The position numbers and the translations under genes are program-made. A model generated the notes under the pieces. That model made no database searches, was not told the DNA's origin, and saw nothing but the letters and a program-made list of their open reading frames with translations. Positions 25,837-35,800 of a stretch of 50,417 bases of DNA are shown here, one piece after another. Source of the stretch: Bacillota bacterium (GTDB taxonomy: Bacteria > Bacillota > SHA-98 > UBA4971); assembly GCA_012516125.1 (NCBI GenBank), contig JAAYXB010000052.1, forward strand, positions 1 through 50,417, read 5' to 3'. Numbering within the stretch: position 1 is the first letter of the stretch; every line of letters begins with the position of its first letter.

Positions 25837-26679
25837 TCACGCCTTGCCACTTGCCTGGTCCTCGAGGGCGATCCGCTTCATCGCCTCCAGGGCGATGGAG
25901 ATGATCATGTCCTCGCCGCGCAGGAAGTCCTCGTCAGTTGCGTGATTAGCGATGGGGATGGACACCTTGCCCGCGGACTTGACTACTTTGCTCTTCGGCC
26001 CACCGTCCATGACGAACAGCGCACCGCACCGGAAGTGGCGGTAATGCCCCAGGATGAATACTGTGTCGCTTTCCATCTCCACGCAGATTACCCCGGCGTC
26101 GACCAGCATCTTGTTGAACTCGGGGTTCGGCGGAGCATAGAAAGCGTCCCCAGCACAGACCACGCCGATGTGGACGTGCGCCCCGAGCTGGCGCGCGACA
26201 TCGTAGAGCGCCCGGGTCACAAAGAAGTCGGCCACCGCAGGGAACGGCCCCGGCAGGAACTTGTATGACGTTCCGCCGTCGCGGTAGGTTGCGGTAGCGA
26301 TGGCGATGTCCCCCACGCCGATGTTTTCCTGAAGCCCGCCGGCCGAGCCGACGCGGATGAACGTCTCCGCACCCATCCTGCCCAGCTCCTCCATGGCGAT
26401 GGCGACTTGGGGGCCCCCCATCCCCGTTGAGCATACGGTCATCCTCACGCCGCCGTAGTAGCCGGTGTGGACGAACATGCCCCTGGTGGCGCTCACCTGT
26501 CGCACGTCATCCAGCCGCTCGGCGATCTTGCGGCCTCGGATGTGGTCGCCCGGGATGAAGCAATAGCGCGCGATGTCCTCATTGCGGGCCTTGATGTGGT
26601 GCTGGGTGTACTCTGGCCCTCCTACGCTCAGAACTTCCAATTTCAGCTCGCGTTTTCCGGGGTTCGCGCCCTTCTCCAT
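25837..26679 (-). CDS. Uridine phosphorylase-type nucleoside phosphorylase
   Basis: Cleaves a nucleoside with phosphate to base and (deoxy)ribose-1-phosphate; 280 aa, PNP/UDP family 1. Seen: YCFIPGDHIRGRKIAERL, VCSTGMGGPQVAIAMEEL, FIRVGSAGGLQE, GVVCAGDAFYAP and the substrate motif VICVEMESDTVF. ATG at 26679 has AGGGAGA 9 nt upstream; the frame extends to 26775 without homology. Next to phosphopentomutase, which would convert its ribose-1-phosphate product to ribose-5-phosphate. The exact base preference is uncertain. Confidence 0.9.
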   Translation of the reverse strand: MEKGANPGKRELKLEVLSVGGPEYTQHHIKARNEDIARYCFIPGDHIRGRKIAERLDDVRQVSATRGMFVHTGYYGGVRMTVCSTGMGGPQVAIAMEELGRMGAETFIRVGSAGGLQENIGVGDIAIATATYRDGGTSYKFLPGPFPAVADFFVTRALYDVARQLGAHVHIGVVCAGDAFYAPPNPEFNKMLVDAGVICVEMESDTVFILGHYRHFRCGALFVMDGGPKSKVVKSAGKVSIPIANHATDEDFLRGEDMIISIALEAMKRIALEDQASGKA

Positions 26680-26850
26680 GATTTCACATCTCCCTTCCAT
26701 CTCCACGCTGAGTGTAAGTTCAGAGAGATCCTTGTCACTTTTCCGGGAGTTGCCGCTGTTGCGCTCGGGAGACAACCCGCGGTACTCTCGATTCTCGGAT
26801 CCCGTTGAGCCCCCAGGACCGCGGATCCGGCGGCCCGAAACACCGCTGCG

Positions 26851-28056
26851 TCAATCCCTGGCGGCAATCGCCTCAAAGCTGTCGCCGGCGAGACCTTCGG
26901 CGGACACGCCGAGCAGGTCCGCCACCGTGCGACCGAGGTCTGCGAACGTATGGCGCGTGCCAAGGAACGCGCCCGGCCGTATGGCGCTGCCGTATACGAG
27001 TAGCGGGACGTATTCCCGCGAGTGGTCCGTGCTGGGGGTCGTGGGATCGCACCCGTGGTCGGCGGTGATGACAAGCACGTCGCCTTCGTGAAGCACGCCT
27101 GCAAGGTCCTCCATCATGCGGTCAAGCTCGGCGAGAGCGCGCGCATAGCCCCGGACATCGTTGCGGTGCCCCCACAGCATATCAAAGTCTATGCAGTTCG
27201 CAAATATGAGCCCCCGGCCTCTCTCGCGGGCAAAGCGGGTCACGGCTTTCATGGTGTCCTCGTTGTTGCCGGTGTGGTCCGACTTCGTGAGGCCCTGGAA
27301 GGCGAAGATGTCCTCGATCTTGCCGACCCCGATGACGTCCATCCCTGCCTCCTTCACGTGGTCCAGCAAGGTGCGACGCGGAGGCTTGATGGAGAAGTCC
27401 TTGCGGCGCTCAGTCCTTGTGAAGTTGCCCGGAGTCCCCACGAAAGGCCGGGCGATCACCCGCCCCACTCCATGCTCGCCCACCAGCAGCGACCGGGCTA
27501 CCTTGCACATCTCGTAGAGCCGCTCCACCGGGATCACGTCCTCGTGCGCGGCGACCTGGAACACGCTGTCGGCGGAGGTGTAGACGATGGGGAACCCCGT
27601 CCTCATGTGCTCCTCGCCAAGCTCCTTGATGATCTCGGTGCCCGAAGCGGGCTTGTTGCCGAGGACCTTCGTGCCGATCGCCTTCTCGAAGGCGTCGATG
27701 ACCTCGGGCGGGAAACCGCGCGGATACACAGGAAATGGCCGGTCGAGGACGATGCCGGCGATCTCCCAGTGGCCAGTGGTGGTGTCCTTTCCTGCGGACC
27801 TCTCGGCCATGCGTCCGTAGGCAGCAAGTGGGGCCGACACAGCGGGCACCCCCACGAGTGGCTCGCCGAAGGTCTCCGCGAGATTGCCGAGACCCAGGCG
27901 GCCCAGGAAGGGCATATCGAGCCCTCCCACCGCCTTCGCGGTATTGCGCAGCGTGTCGCTTCCTGCATCCCCATACGCATCAGCATCCGGCAACGCGCCA
28001 ATGCCAACGCTGTCCATCACGATCAGGATCACTCTATCTACGTTTGGCCTTCCCAC
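26851..28056 (-). CDS. deoB: Phosphopentomutase
   Basis: Converts ribose-1-phosphate or deoxyribose-1-phosphate to the 5-phosphate; 401 aa, alkaline phosphatase superfamily with two manganese ions. Motifs: [17 protein letters not shown] (metal Asp), [19 protein letters not shown] (phospho-acceptor Thr), [16 protein letters not shown] and [23 protein letters not shown] at 28056 is preceded by GGAGG; an upstream ATG at 28140 would add 28 residues without family resemblance. On the minus strand before the nucleoside phosphorylase, forming a phosphorolytic salvage pair. Confidence 0.95.
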   Translation of the reverse strand: MGRPNVDRVILIVMDSVGIGALPDADAYGDAGSDTLRNTAKAVGGLDMPFLGRLGLGNLAETFGEPLVGVPAVSAPLAAYGRMAERSAGKDTTTGHWEIAGIVLDRPFPVYPRGFPPEVIDAFEKAIGTKVLGNKPASGTEIIKELGEEHMRTGFPIVYTSADSVFQVAAHEDVIPVERLYEMCKVARSLLVGEHGVGRVIARPFVGTPGNFTRTERRKDFSIKPPRRTLLDHVKEAGMDVIGVGKIEDIFAFQGLTKSDHTGNNEDTMKAVTRFARERGRGLIFANCIDFDMLWGHRNDVRGYARALAELDRMMEDLAGVLHEGDVLVITADHGCDPTTPSTDHSREYVPLLVYGSAIRPGAFLGTRHTFADLGRTVADLLGVSAEGLAGDSFEAIAARD

Positions 28057-28147
28057 GTGGCGTGCGCCTCCAGTTGCGCAGATTCGTGCGTGAAACGGCG
28101 CCATCGCGTTACGCGGCAGTCCGTGACCCCGACCACGCAAATCCTCC

Positions 28148-28525
28148 CTATTCCTGCAGCGCGGTTACGACGACTTCAGCGCCGTCCCTGACGCTTCTCA
28201 GCACTTTCGCTTCACCCTCGACCCTGCCGAAGACGTTCACCGGGCTTGCGGGGCGGATCTCGTTGCCCCGGCTTACTGGCGTCGGCCCAAAGAATATGCA
28301 GAAGGCCTGTCCAGGCGGCCAGTAACCCAGGTCGCCGGCCTCGACGACGTCTTTCGCGTTTTCGCTGGCGAGCCTCACGGGAATCTCAAAGTAGATCTCG
28401 TCGCCCCACCTGTTCGCGCGCCCGGTGATGGGCAGTGCGGCCCAGATGGCATCGGCGGTCGGCGTGTCGTTCAGGACGGCCTCGACTTTGACGTCACCAG
28501 CGGTTATCGAAATCCTCCTCGACAT
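28148..28525 (-). CDS. Cyclophilin-like fold protein (TM1367 type)
   Basis: A 125-aa single-domain protein. The pattern [20 protein letters not shown], then [40 protein letters not shown] and NVFGRVEG is that of the Cyclophil_like family, known structurally but without assigned activity. ATG follows AGGTGGG. It lies 91 bp upstream of deoB on the same strand and could be co-transcribed, which may hint at a metabolic role. Confidence 0.85.
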   Translation of the reverse strand: MSRRISITAGDVKVEAVLNDTPTADAIWAALPITGRANRWGDEIYFEIPVRLASENAKDVVEAGDLGYWPPGQAFCIFFGPTPVSRGNEIRPASPVNVFGRVEGEAKVLRSVRDGAEVVVTALQE

Positions 28526-28644
28526 GAGTTTCCCACCTTTCCTCTCTCGAAGACGGTAAATCAGCAGTCTTCAGCGCCCAAACCCCACCGGCGCACGTCT
28601 CCTTTGCTCTTGCGCTCGCACCTAGAAACGTCACTCGGGCCTCT

Positions 28645-29073
28645 TCAGCGTGCTGCCGCACTGGGCACGACCTGAAAGCCGGCGACAAGAAAGTGCCGGT
28701 CGAGCGTGAGGACTGTCTCGATGTCTCGTTTCCTGCATATTACACAGCTGGTGCAATCAACCATCGAAAACCTCTGATCGTCGTGCTTCTCGAACATTGC
28801 CCACGCCTCCTCGAAGATTGCGGGGGTCACCCAGTCTATGAGTAGTCGCTCCTCAGCTACAGCTGCCTGCAGTGCCCGGTAAAACGACGCTGCGATCTTG
28901 TGCCCCATGTTGTACCGCAGAAAGGTGATGGTTTCGGAACAGACGTCGCTGGACGTTACAAGACCCGCGCCGCGTTCCAGCACCTCGCGCCACTCCTTTG
29001 CAACGGGCTCATGGTGCGGATCCTTTTCCGCGACAAGCGCTACCCAGGCCGCGGTGTCAACAAAGACCATCAC
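28645..29073 (-). CDS. PIN-domain toxin (VapC)
   Basis: A 141-142-aa PIN ribonuclease. MVFVDTAAWVAL carries the first Asp, SSDVCSETITFL the Glu, FSMVDCTSCVI the third acid and VLTLDRHFLVAGF the fourth, so the active site is complete. GTG at 29073 and ATG at 29070 are adjacent starts; the ATG gives the usual N-terminus. It overlaps the end of the RHH antitoxin gene, as expected for a coupled pair. Confidence 0.9.
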   Translation of the reverse strand: MMVFVDTAAWVALVAEKDPHHEPVAKEWREVLERGAGLVTSSDVCSETITFLRYNMGHKIAASFYRALQAAVAEERLLIDWVTPAIFEEAWAMFEKHDDQRFSMVDCTSCVICRKRDIETVLTLDRHFLVAGFQVVPSAAAR

Positions 29074-29360
29074 ACCCTGCGGCCCCCTTTCCGACGCCCT
29101 GTGGTCGTCTCAGCGTCCCGGCCGTAGAGATACCGGTCGTGGTCTTGCGCCGCGTAGGGAGGGACATCGCCCTTGTACATACCCACGAGACCAGCCAGCG
29201 GGTCATCAGGCCCGCTCTTTCGCCCTCTGCGCTCGAGCTCATCAAGGTATCCTGCTACAGCCTCCCGGACGAGCGATGCCTCCGACACCCCTTTCATAGC
29301 TGCCCACTTCTTCAAGAGGCTGTCGCTTTCGTCGTCCAGATAGATTTGTTTTCGCTTCAT
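29070..29360 (-). CDS. Ribbon-helix-helix antitoxin (CopG-like)
   Basis: A 96-aa antitoxin. Residues 2-45 form the RHH domain (KRKQIYLDDESDSLLKKWAA then GVSEASLVREAVAGYLDEL). The C-terminal part (YKGDVPPYAAQDHDRYLYG) would cover the toxin active site. GGGAGGG lies upstream of the ATG. Its promoter region has paired direct repeats that are likely its own binding sites. Confidence 0.88.
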   Translation of the reverse strand: MKRKQIYLDDESDSLLKKWAAMKGVSEASLVREAVAGYLDELERRGRKSGPDDPLAGLVGMYKGDVPPYAAQDHDRYLYGRDAETTTGRRKGGRRV

Positions 29361-29384
29361 GTCGTCAGATCCCTCCCATGTTGT

Positions 29385-29420
29385 CTATATACATCATTAT
29401 ATGGGTACTGTATACATCAT
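29385..29420 (-). promoter_or_regulatory. Promoter with paired operator repeats for CopG/PIN pair
   Basis: On the minus strand a perfect TATAAT (29401-29396) lies about 40 bp upstream of the antitoxin start. Two 13-bp direct repeats flank it: CTATATACATCAT at 29385-29397 and CTGTATACATCAT at 29408-29420, 23 bp apart, which is about two helix turns. This is the arrangement expected for cooperative RHH dimers. I see no good -35 box. Confidence 0.55.
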
Positions 29421-29518
29421 ATCCCTTATACCATGCGTCCGAGCGGGCGTCAATGAGGTCGCACATGTTTTCTGCGGTGGCCTGCGGGCCGGATTCGGCC
29501 GGGGGCTTGCCGTAAGGG

Positions 29519-29550
29519 CCCCTGTGCGGGAACAGGGGATCAGGTACCTG
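29519..29550. other. Stem-loop and palindrome before PAP2 gene
   Basis: CCCCTGT (29519-29525), 6-nt loop, ACAGGGG (29532-29538), directly followed by the palindrome CAGGTACCTG (29541-29550). Sited in the 29361-29727 gap, which otherwise holds no gene. The motif recalls the CTGGTCCCC palindromes at the left edge but is not the same. Confidence 0.4.
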
Positions 29551-29727
29551 GTGCACTGCACACTGCACGCAGGAACCTTCCCATTCCTGGCGAAGTTCAT
29601 CGTGGAGGCCGGGTCGTTGGCAGCTGTTGGCGGTTAAGTCCCTGGAAGCTGAAGTCCCGGGTGATCAGAGTCGTGGGCGGTTAGAGTCGTGGATAGTTGA
29701 AATCGTGGGTGGATGGAGGTGGCCGGC

Positions 29728-30597
29728 GTGACCCAGGTGGACATCATACGGGCGGTGCAGTCCATAGCGAATCCGGTGATCGACGTGGTCTTCGGCGCCA
29801 TCACGATGCTGGGCGCTGAAGGGTTCTTCATCGCGATCGTGGCGGTCCTCTTCTGGACGGTCTCAAAGCGGCTGGCGGTGAGAATCGGCGTGCTCCTCAT
29901 CCTATCTTCGTTCGCCAACTCCGGGCTCAAGGACCTCTTTCGGATGCCGCGCCCCTCCCCCGAAGACGTGCGGGTGATAATGCCTGAGACAGGTGGAGGA
30001 TACGGGTTCCCCAGCGGTCACGCGCAGGCGTCGACGGTCTTTTGGGGCTACCTTGCCCACGCCATCCGAAAGCGCTGGTTCACTATCGCCGCGATTGTGC
30101 TGGTTTTCCTCATAGGCCTCTCCAGGATCTACCTCGGGGTTCACTTCCCCGGCGACGTAGTCGGCGGCTTCTGTTTCGGCGGGATCATCCTCGCGGCGTA
30201 CATCTGGGTCACTGGCCGCCCGGAACTGCGCGCCGCCGCTTCCATCTCCACGGGCCGGCTCGTCTTTATCGTTGCGGCCGCTTCGTTCGCTTTGCTCTTC
30301 CTATACAGGTCGGCTGAGGCATTCAAGATGGTGGGCTTCCTCGTGGGGGTCGGCGTGGGATACGTATTAGAAGACAGATTCGTCCGCTCAGAGGAACGCG
30401 CGCCCTTTGCTACCCAGGTCCTAAAGATCGTCATCGGCCTCGGAGGGGTCTTTGCGCTCCGCGTCGGGCTGAAGGCTCTCTTCGCACCGGAGGCGGCGAT
30501 GCTTGCGCTCGTGCGCTACGCAGCAATGGCCGCCTGGGCCAGCTTCGGCGCGCCCTTCGTGTTTACACGGGTGCTCGGCCTCGCCCGACGCCAGTAA
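29728..30597 (+). CDS. PAP2-superfamily membrane phosphatase
   Basis: A membrane phosphatase of about 289 aa, likely acting on lipid phosphates such as undecaprenyl or phosphatidic acid derivatives. The three catalytic motifs are present: KDLFRMPRP, YGFPSGHAQ, and SRIYLGVHFPGDVVGG. There are about seven hydrophobic segments, with the active site on the outer face as usual for the family. GTG at 29728 follows GGAGGTGG; ATG at 29713 would put that site inside the gene. The C-terminal half adds several membrane segments beyond a minimal PAP2. The exact substrate is not known. Confidence 0.92.
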   Translation: MTQVDIIRAVQSIANPVIDVVFGAITMLGAEGFFIAIVAVLFWTVSKRLAVRIGVLLILSSFANSGLKDLFRMPRPSPEDVRVIMPETGGGYGFPSGHAQASTVFWGYLAHAIRKRWFTIAAIVLVFLIGLSRIYLGVHFPGDVVGGFCFGGIILAAYIWVTGRPELRAAASISTGRLVFIVAAASFALLFLYRSAEAFKMVGFLVGVGVGYVLEDRFVRSEERAPFATQVLKIVIGLGGVFALRVGLKALFAPEAAMLALVRYAAMAAWASFGAPFVFTRVLGLARRQ

Positions 30598-30608
30598 TGG
30601 CTTAGGCT

Positions 30609-30624
30609 GGGAGGCAGTCCTCCC
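30609..30624 (+). terminator. Short stem-loop after PAP2 gene
   Basis: GGGAGG-CAGT-CCTCCC, 12 nt after the stop. No U-run, so a weak candidate for a 3' end structure. Confidence 0.3.
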
Positions 30625-30905
30625 GGCCTCCTGGCCCGCCGGAATGCCGGTCTTGATGCAGACCGTAGTGTCCGGGGTGTATCCTGTCAAGAGGCTCACC
30701 GACTCCTACCACGCAAGGTTGAGGACGCCGAAGGCAGACACCGGTAGGCCGTTCCACACCCAACCCGGTGCAGCCCACTTCCGGGCGTCCGTGCAGGCGA
30801 CAGCCGGCCCGAATCTGAACCTGAAACGTGGGGACGCAGCATCCCGGGAACAGTGTCTTAGCACCTAACGGCAGGGGAGCGTGTTGCTTCCGAAAGCAAG
30901 AGAGA

Positions 30906-31104
30906 CTAAGCGAGGGTTCGTTAGTTCCACCTGGTTCGCCGACATCTGGTGGTTTGCCGGTGTTCCGTTCCTGGAGAGCGCCGCGAGCGGGGCGCGTTCC
31001 GGTGAAATCCGGCCTGCCGGGCGAGCGGCCCGATTTTGACACCCCTGGTGCAGTTGCCGGCAAGCCCTTCCGCAAGTCGGGAGCATTTACGCAGTGGCAC
31101 TGCG
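30906..31104. repeat. Hairpin-forming dispersed repeat, copy 2
   Basis: Homologous over its length to 14554-14752. It starts CTAAGCGAGGGTTCGTTAG, continues TTTGCCGGTGTTCC, AGCGGGGCGCG and GAAATCCGG, then CGATTTTGACACCCCT, GCCGGCAAGCCC and AAGTCGGGAGCA, in the same order and near-equal spacing as copy 1 (which has CGGATTTTGACACCCCT and AAGTCGGGAACA). It ends in the small palindrome CGCAGTG-G-CACTGCG. A separate hairpin TTGCTT-CCGA-AAGCAA stands at 30884-30899. The rest of the 30598-31306 gap carries no supported gene. Confidence 0.68.
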
Positions 31105-31306
31105 CCGAGGATAGCCGACTCGTAACCTCTTGGTCCTGCCATGGTGGGGGCAGCAGGCCCCCATGGAGCACCCGGCAGGAAACCGGGAAGGCAAGGCGAA
31201 GAAGATAACGCATACCTGCACAGAAAGCAGCTGCTTCGGGGACAGCCCCGGATCTTGAGCGTTTCGACCGGGAGCAGACTCATCGCTGACTGGAGGTGGT
31301 CCTGAG

Positions 31307-32518
31307 ATGCAGAGCACGTTCGCCGCACGGGCACGAAAACTTCACCGCTCCGAGCTTGCGGCCCTTTTCGCGCTGGCGGAGGAGCCGGGGGTCATATCGT
31401 TTGCAGGTGGATTCCCCGACCCGGGGTGGTTCCTGCCGGAGATCACCGAGATAAGCGACAGGGTCATGCGCACAAACCGGGGGGTCGCTCTGCAGTATGG
31501 TCCGACGCCCGGTTTCACCGCGCTCCGCGAGTTCATGGCGGCGAGGCTCACCGGCCAGGGCATGAGGTGCAGCGCAGCGGACGTTCTCATAACCAGCGGA
31601 TCGCTCCAGGGCCTGGACATCGTGTGCAAGATCTTCCTCGAGCCCGGCGACGTGGTCCTCACTGAGGCGCCCACATACATCGGGGCCCTCCAGACGTTCG
31701 CAAGCTACGAAGTGGACATCGTGAGCGTCCCGATAGACGCCGACGGCATGAGGGTCGACGCTCTCGAATCCCTGCTGGCGGACATACGCGCCGGCAAGCG
31801 GGCAGGCGGGCGCATGCCGAAATTCATCTACACAATTCCGTCGTTCCAGAACCCGTCGGGGTGCACCCTGAGTCTCGAAAAGCGGCGGGCCCTTCTCCGG
31901 GTTGCGTCCAGGTTCGGCGTCCCCGTGGTGGAAGACCATGCCTACGCCGAGCTCCGCTATGATGGGGCGGACTTACCTGCTCTCAGGGCCCTCGACGAGG
32001 ACGACGTCGTCATCCACCTTGGGACATTCTCCAAGATCTTCTCGCCCGGCCTCCGCCTGGGCTGGATGATCGGGCCGAGGCCCGTGATTGAAAAGGCCAT
32101 TCTTTTCAAGCAGGGCACAGACCAGTGTTCCAATTCCCTGGGCCAGATCATGGCGCTCGAGTACGGCAAACGGGGCCTCATCGAGAAGCAGATAGAGGTC
32201 ACCATCGCGAGCCTCCGGAAGAAGAGGGACGAGACGCTGAAGGCCCTCCGCGCGCACTTTGGCGACAGCGTAAGCTATACGGTTCCCCAAGGCGGCTTCT
32301 ACACATGGGTGACGTTCCCTGAAGGCATCGACACCGTGGCGCTCCTGCCGCGCGCCGTCAAAGAATACAGCGTCGCGTACGTTGCAGGCCCCTCGTTCTA
32401 CGCCGACCGCTCCGGCGCGAACCAGGCCCGCCTTTGTTTCAGCCAGCCCAGGGTGGACCAGATCGACGAGGGCATCCGACGGCTCCATGCGTGTTTCGGC
32501 GCTTGCGTCAGGCAATAG
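31307..32518 (+). CDS. PLP-dependent aminotransferase (LysN/MocR-like class I)
   Basis: A 403-aa class I/II aminotransferase. Signatures: ISFAGGFPDPGWF, LQYGPTPGFTALREFM, ITSGSLQGLDIV, FIYTIPSFQNPSGCTL, VVEDHAYAELRYDG, and the PLP Lys in HLGTFSKIFSPGLRLGWM. C-terminal ARLCFSQPR carries the substrate-carboxylate Arg. GGAGGTGG is 7 nt before the ATG. This clade includes 2-aminoadipate and aromatic or branched-chain aminotransferases; the substrate here is not fixed by sequence. Monocistronic by its spacing. Confidence 0.92.
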   Translation: MQSTFAARARKLHRSELAALFALAEEPGVISFAGGFPDPGWFLPEITEISDRVMRTNRGVALQYGPTPGFTALREFMAARLTGQGMRCSAADVLITSGSLQGLDIVCKIFLEPGDVVLTEAPTYIGALQTFASYEVDIVSVPIDADGMRVDALESLLADIRAGKRAGGRMPKFIYTIPSFQNPSGCTLSLEKRRALLRVASRFGVPVVEDHAYAELRYDGADLPALRALDEDDVVIHLGTFSKIFSPGLRLGWMIGPRPVIEKAILFKQGTDQCSNSLGQIMALEYGKRGLIEKQIEVTIASLRKKRDETLKALRAHFGDSVSYTVPQGGFYTWVTFPEGIDTVALLPRAVKEYSVAYVAGPSFYADRSGANQARLCFSQPRVDQIDEGIRRLHACFGACVRQ

Positions 32519-32548
32519 CCCGGACAGCAAGCCTGACGCCGTGCGCCG

Positions 32549-32851
32549 TCAGTATGGCCAGAAGGGGTCCACTGTTTTCCGGAACGGCGTCGACAAACAC
32601 CTGACGTCCTCCTCCGGCAGGTTGTAGTAGTTCTGCCACAGGCGGGCGGTCTTCCGTGAGAGGCGCCTCGAGTTCTTGACGACCTCGAGCCTCTGCTCGT
32701 CGGTATAATAAGACATCACCCACTGTATCGCCGCGTCGTCCCCCTCCTCGAGAAGACGCTCGATAACGAAGAAGGAATACTTGTCTGGATCCACCTTTTT
32801 CGGGTCCACATCCCAGAAGAAGCAGTGCACGAAATCCGGCAGGACCGCCAT
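32549..32851 (-). CDS. DUF6922-like protein
   Basis: A 100-aa protein. CFFWDVDPKKVDPDKY, VIERLLEEGDDAAIQWV and KNSRRLSRKTARLWQNYY match the pattern I recall for DUF6922, small proteins often placed beside nucleotidyltransferase-type toxins or other genes. No catalytic residues are evident. It begins 6 bp after the helicase stop with AGGTGG overlapping the end of that gene, so the two are probably co-translated. Confidence 0.72.
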   Translation of the reverse strand: MAVLPDFVHCFFWDVDPKKVDPDKYSFFVIERLLEEGDDAAIQWVMSYYTDEQRLEVVKNSRRLSRKTARLWQNYYNLPEEDVRCLSTPFRKTVDPFWPY

Positions 32852-32857
32852 CTGCGT

Positions 32858-35800
32858 TCACCACCTCGGTCCCCTTCCGATCCCGTTGCCATAGCGCCCG
32901 CTCCCGCTCGTGACAGCACGGCCGAACCGCGCAAGCTCGCGCCGCAGCCGGGCTTCGACGCTCTCAGGCAGGCGGCGCACGGGAAGGGGAATCGGCTCAC
33001 CGGCATCCGATTCACCAGCATCATCACCGGCGCCTGAGCGGCCCGACCCACCGCCCGGGCGCCGCCATGGGCCACGGATGGATCGCCCCAGGCCTCTACC
33101 CTGAACCATGCCCGAACCAGGCCCTGAGGCGAAACCTGAGCCTCGGCCTGAATCCGGACCCGCGCCTGGCTCTGGCCCTGGTCCTGGGCCTAGGCCTAGG
33201 CCTAGGCCTGGCCCTGGGTCTGAACCTGGACCTCCCCCTGGGGCTCGGCCGCCGCCCCCGCTCCCTGTCTCGGTTCTGTCCCCATCCGCCGCAAACGCTC
33301 CCGCCGACGCCGCGAAAGGCCCGGGAGCCCCATACCAGCCGACGCTTTCCCCCGGCGCCGCCCCCAGCGTGGACCTCTCTACGGGCTTGGGCGTATACGG
33401 CTCCATCTCCAGCAGATCGTGGAGGATGATGAGAGCGGCCTCCTTGTCCGGGACCCGGCCCCGCGGCGAGAGATCGGGGTCGTTCTGCGCGAAGGGCGGA
33501 ACCGGCGCGCCGACGCAGGACGGGCAGCCGTCCTCGCACTTGCACCCTTTCACGATCTCCAGGCATGCCCTGAGCACGTCCTCGAGCGACCTGTAAGCGC
33601 GCTCGGCAAACCCCACCCCGCCGGGATAGCGATCGTACACAAACAGCGTCGGTGAGCCGGTGTTGAGCGAGTCCACGACGGCCCCCACGTCCCTGGGGTC
33701 GCACATGGCATAGAGCGGCACCACCTCCGTGATGACGTTGCCGATCCCGTAGAGCCCCTCGGATGGGTCCCTCCCCCACCTGCGCACCAGGTTGAGCGTG
33801 GAGATGGGCGGTACCAGCCAGAAGGCGACTGTCCCCATGACCTGCGGCGGAAGGCTCACCTTCCCGAAACCGATGCTCTCGCGACCGTGGAACTTGATCT
33901 TCTTGAACATGTACACCAGCGAGGTCACGGTAACGTCCCCGAACGACGCCGTGGCCTTGTGGAACTTCGCGCTCTCCTGCTCGTTCTCGATCTTCACCGT
34001 GGATTCAGAGATAGACTGCGTGAAGTAGTCGACGTCGGCCTTCTCCACGAAGGCGACCTTCTTGTCCACATCGAGCTGGGACACGAAATACGTCTCGCCG
34101 TCGTGCAGGTAGATCGCCTCAGGATGGATCTGCTCGAAGGCGGAGAGCTCGTCCATGGTACCGATTACGCGGTTCGCCGCCGTGTCTTTCACGGAAGGCG
34201 GCCGGCGGTCGCGCCCTACCGCCGTCTGCGCCGGGTCCTGTGTCGTGTCCACGATCGTGTAGGTGTTGTCGGACGCGTTGCGCAGCTTGACCGCCTCCGA
34301 CGGGTAGGACGGGTGCGACCAGTACCACCTGTTCCCGCGACGCACGACTTCCCGCTGCTCTTCGAGGATCTCGAGGATAGCAGGCATATACTCGCCGAAC
34401 CGCGCGATGTCCTTCGCCCCTAGCGGCAGCTCGAACGCGGCGCAGCGCAGGTGTCTTGCCAGGATATACGGATTGTGAGGGTCGATGACCGCGCTTTCCG
34501 TCGCCCGCCCGAAGAAGTACTCGGGATGGTTCATGAGATACTGGTCTATGGGGGTGGACTGGCCCACCAGGATCACGAGTGCCTCCTCTTGCCCCCGCCC
34601 CGCCCGCCCGGCCTGCTGCCAGGTGCTGGCGATGGTGCCCGGGTAGCCCGTGAGAATGGCCGCGTCGAGGCTGCCGATGTCGATGCCGAGCTCAAGGGCG
34701 TTCGTGGACGTGACCCCGAGCAGCTCACCGGAGAACAGGCGCCGCTCTATCTCACGTCGCTCCTCCGGAAGGTAGCCCCCGCGATACGGCTTGATGGCAC
34801 GTGCCAGCGACGGGCTTATTTGCTGGAGACGCTCCTGGGCGAATCGGTAGATTAGTTCCGCCACCACGCGCGCCTTCACGAAAGTGATGGTCTGGACCCT
34901 GTCCCGGACAAGCTCGACCAGGAGCCGCTCCGCCTCGACGCTCGAGCTTCCTCGTTCCACCCGCGCCGCGTCCACGAACGGGGGGTTCCAGAACACGAAC
35001 TTTTTCGGCCCTCGCGGCGCGCCGTCGTCGTCGACGAGCGTGACGGGGCGATCTATGAGCTTTTCCGCAAGCTCCTTCGGGTTTGCGATGGTCGCGGAGC
35101 AGCAGATGAACTGCGGGCTTGAGCCGTAGTGCTCACAGATGCGTTCGAGGCGCCGGATGACACACGCGACGTTCGAGCCGAACACGCCTCTGTACGTGTG
35201 CATTTCGTCGATGACCACGAACGCCAGGTTCGCGAAGAACGGCCCCCACGACGGGTGCCTCGGCAGAATGCCCTGGTGGAGCATGTCAGGGTTTGTGAGG
35301 ATGATGTTCCCCTCGTCGCGTAGCTTACGCCTGGCGTTCGGGGGCGTGTCGCCGTCGTAGGTGCCTGCCACGATCGGCATGTCAGGATCGATCTCCCGGT
35401 AGCGGAGAAGGCCCCGAAGCTGGTCTTGAGCAAGCGCCTTCGTGGGAAACAGGTAAAGCGCCTTCGCCCCCGGGTCGACGGCGAGCCTCTCGAGGACGGG
35501 CGCGTTGTAGCAGAGGGTCTTGCCGCTCGCGGTGGACGTCACGATAGCGACATCGCGCCCCTCCCGGATCGCCTGTATCGCCTGGGCCTGATGGGTGTAG
35601 AGCCGCTCGATGCCCACCTTCGCCAGGATCGCGGCCACGCGCGGGTGAAGCGGCGGCACGACATCGCCGTAGCGCGCCTGCCGCGCAGGAATGTTCTCGA
35701 CGTGGACAATCTGGCCCCGGTACTCTGGTGCAAGCTTGAGCCGCTCTATGAATCTCGCCGCATCCATGTCCTTCGTGGCGCGACCTCCCGGCACGGCGGG

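Noticed and set aside
29361-29712. Possible small genes between CopG and PAP2 genes
   Set aside because: Short frames on both strands lack ribosome-binding sites and domains; the region holds operators and hairpins instead.
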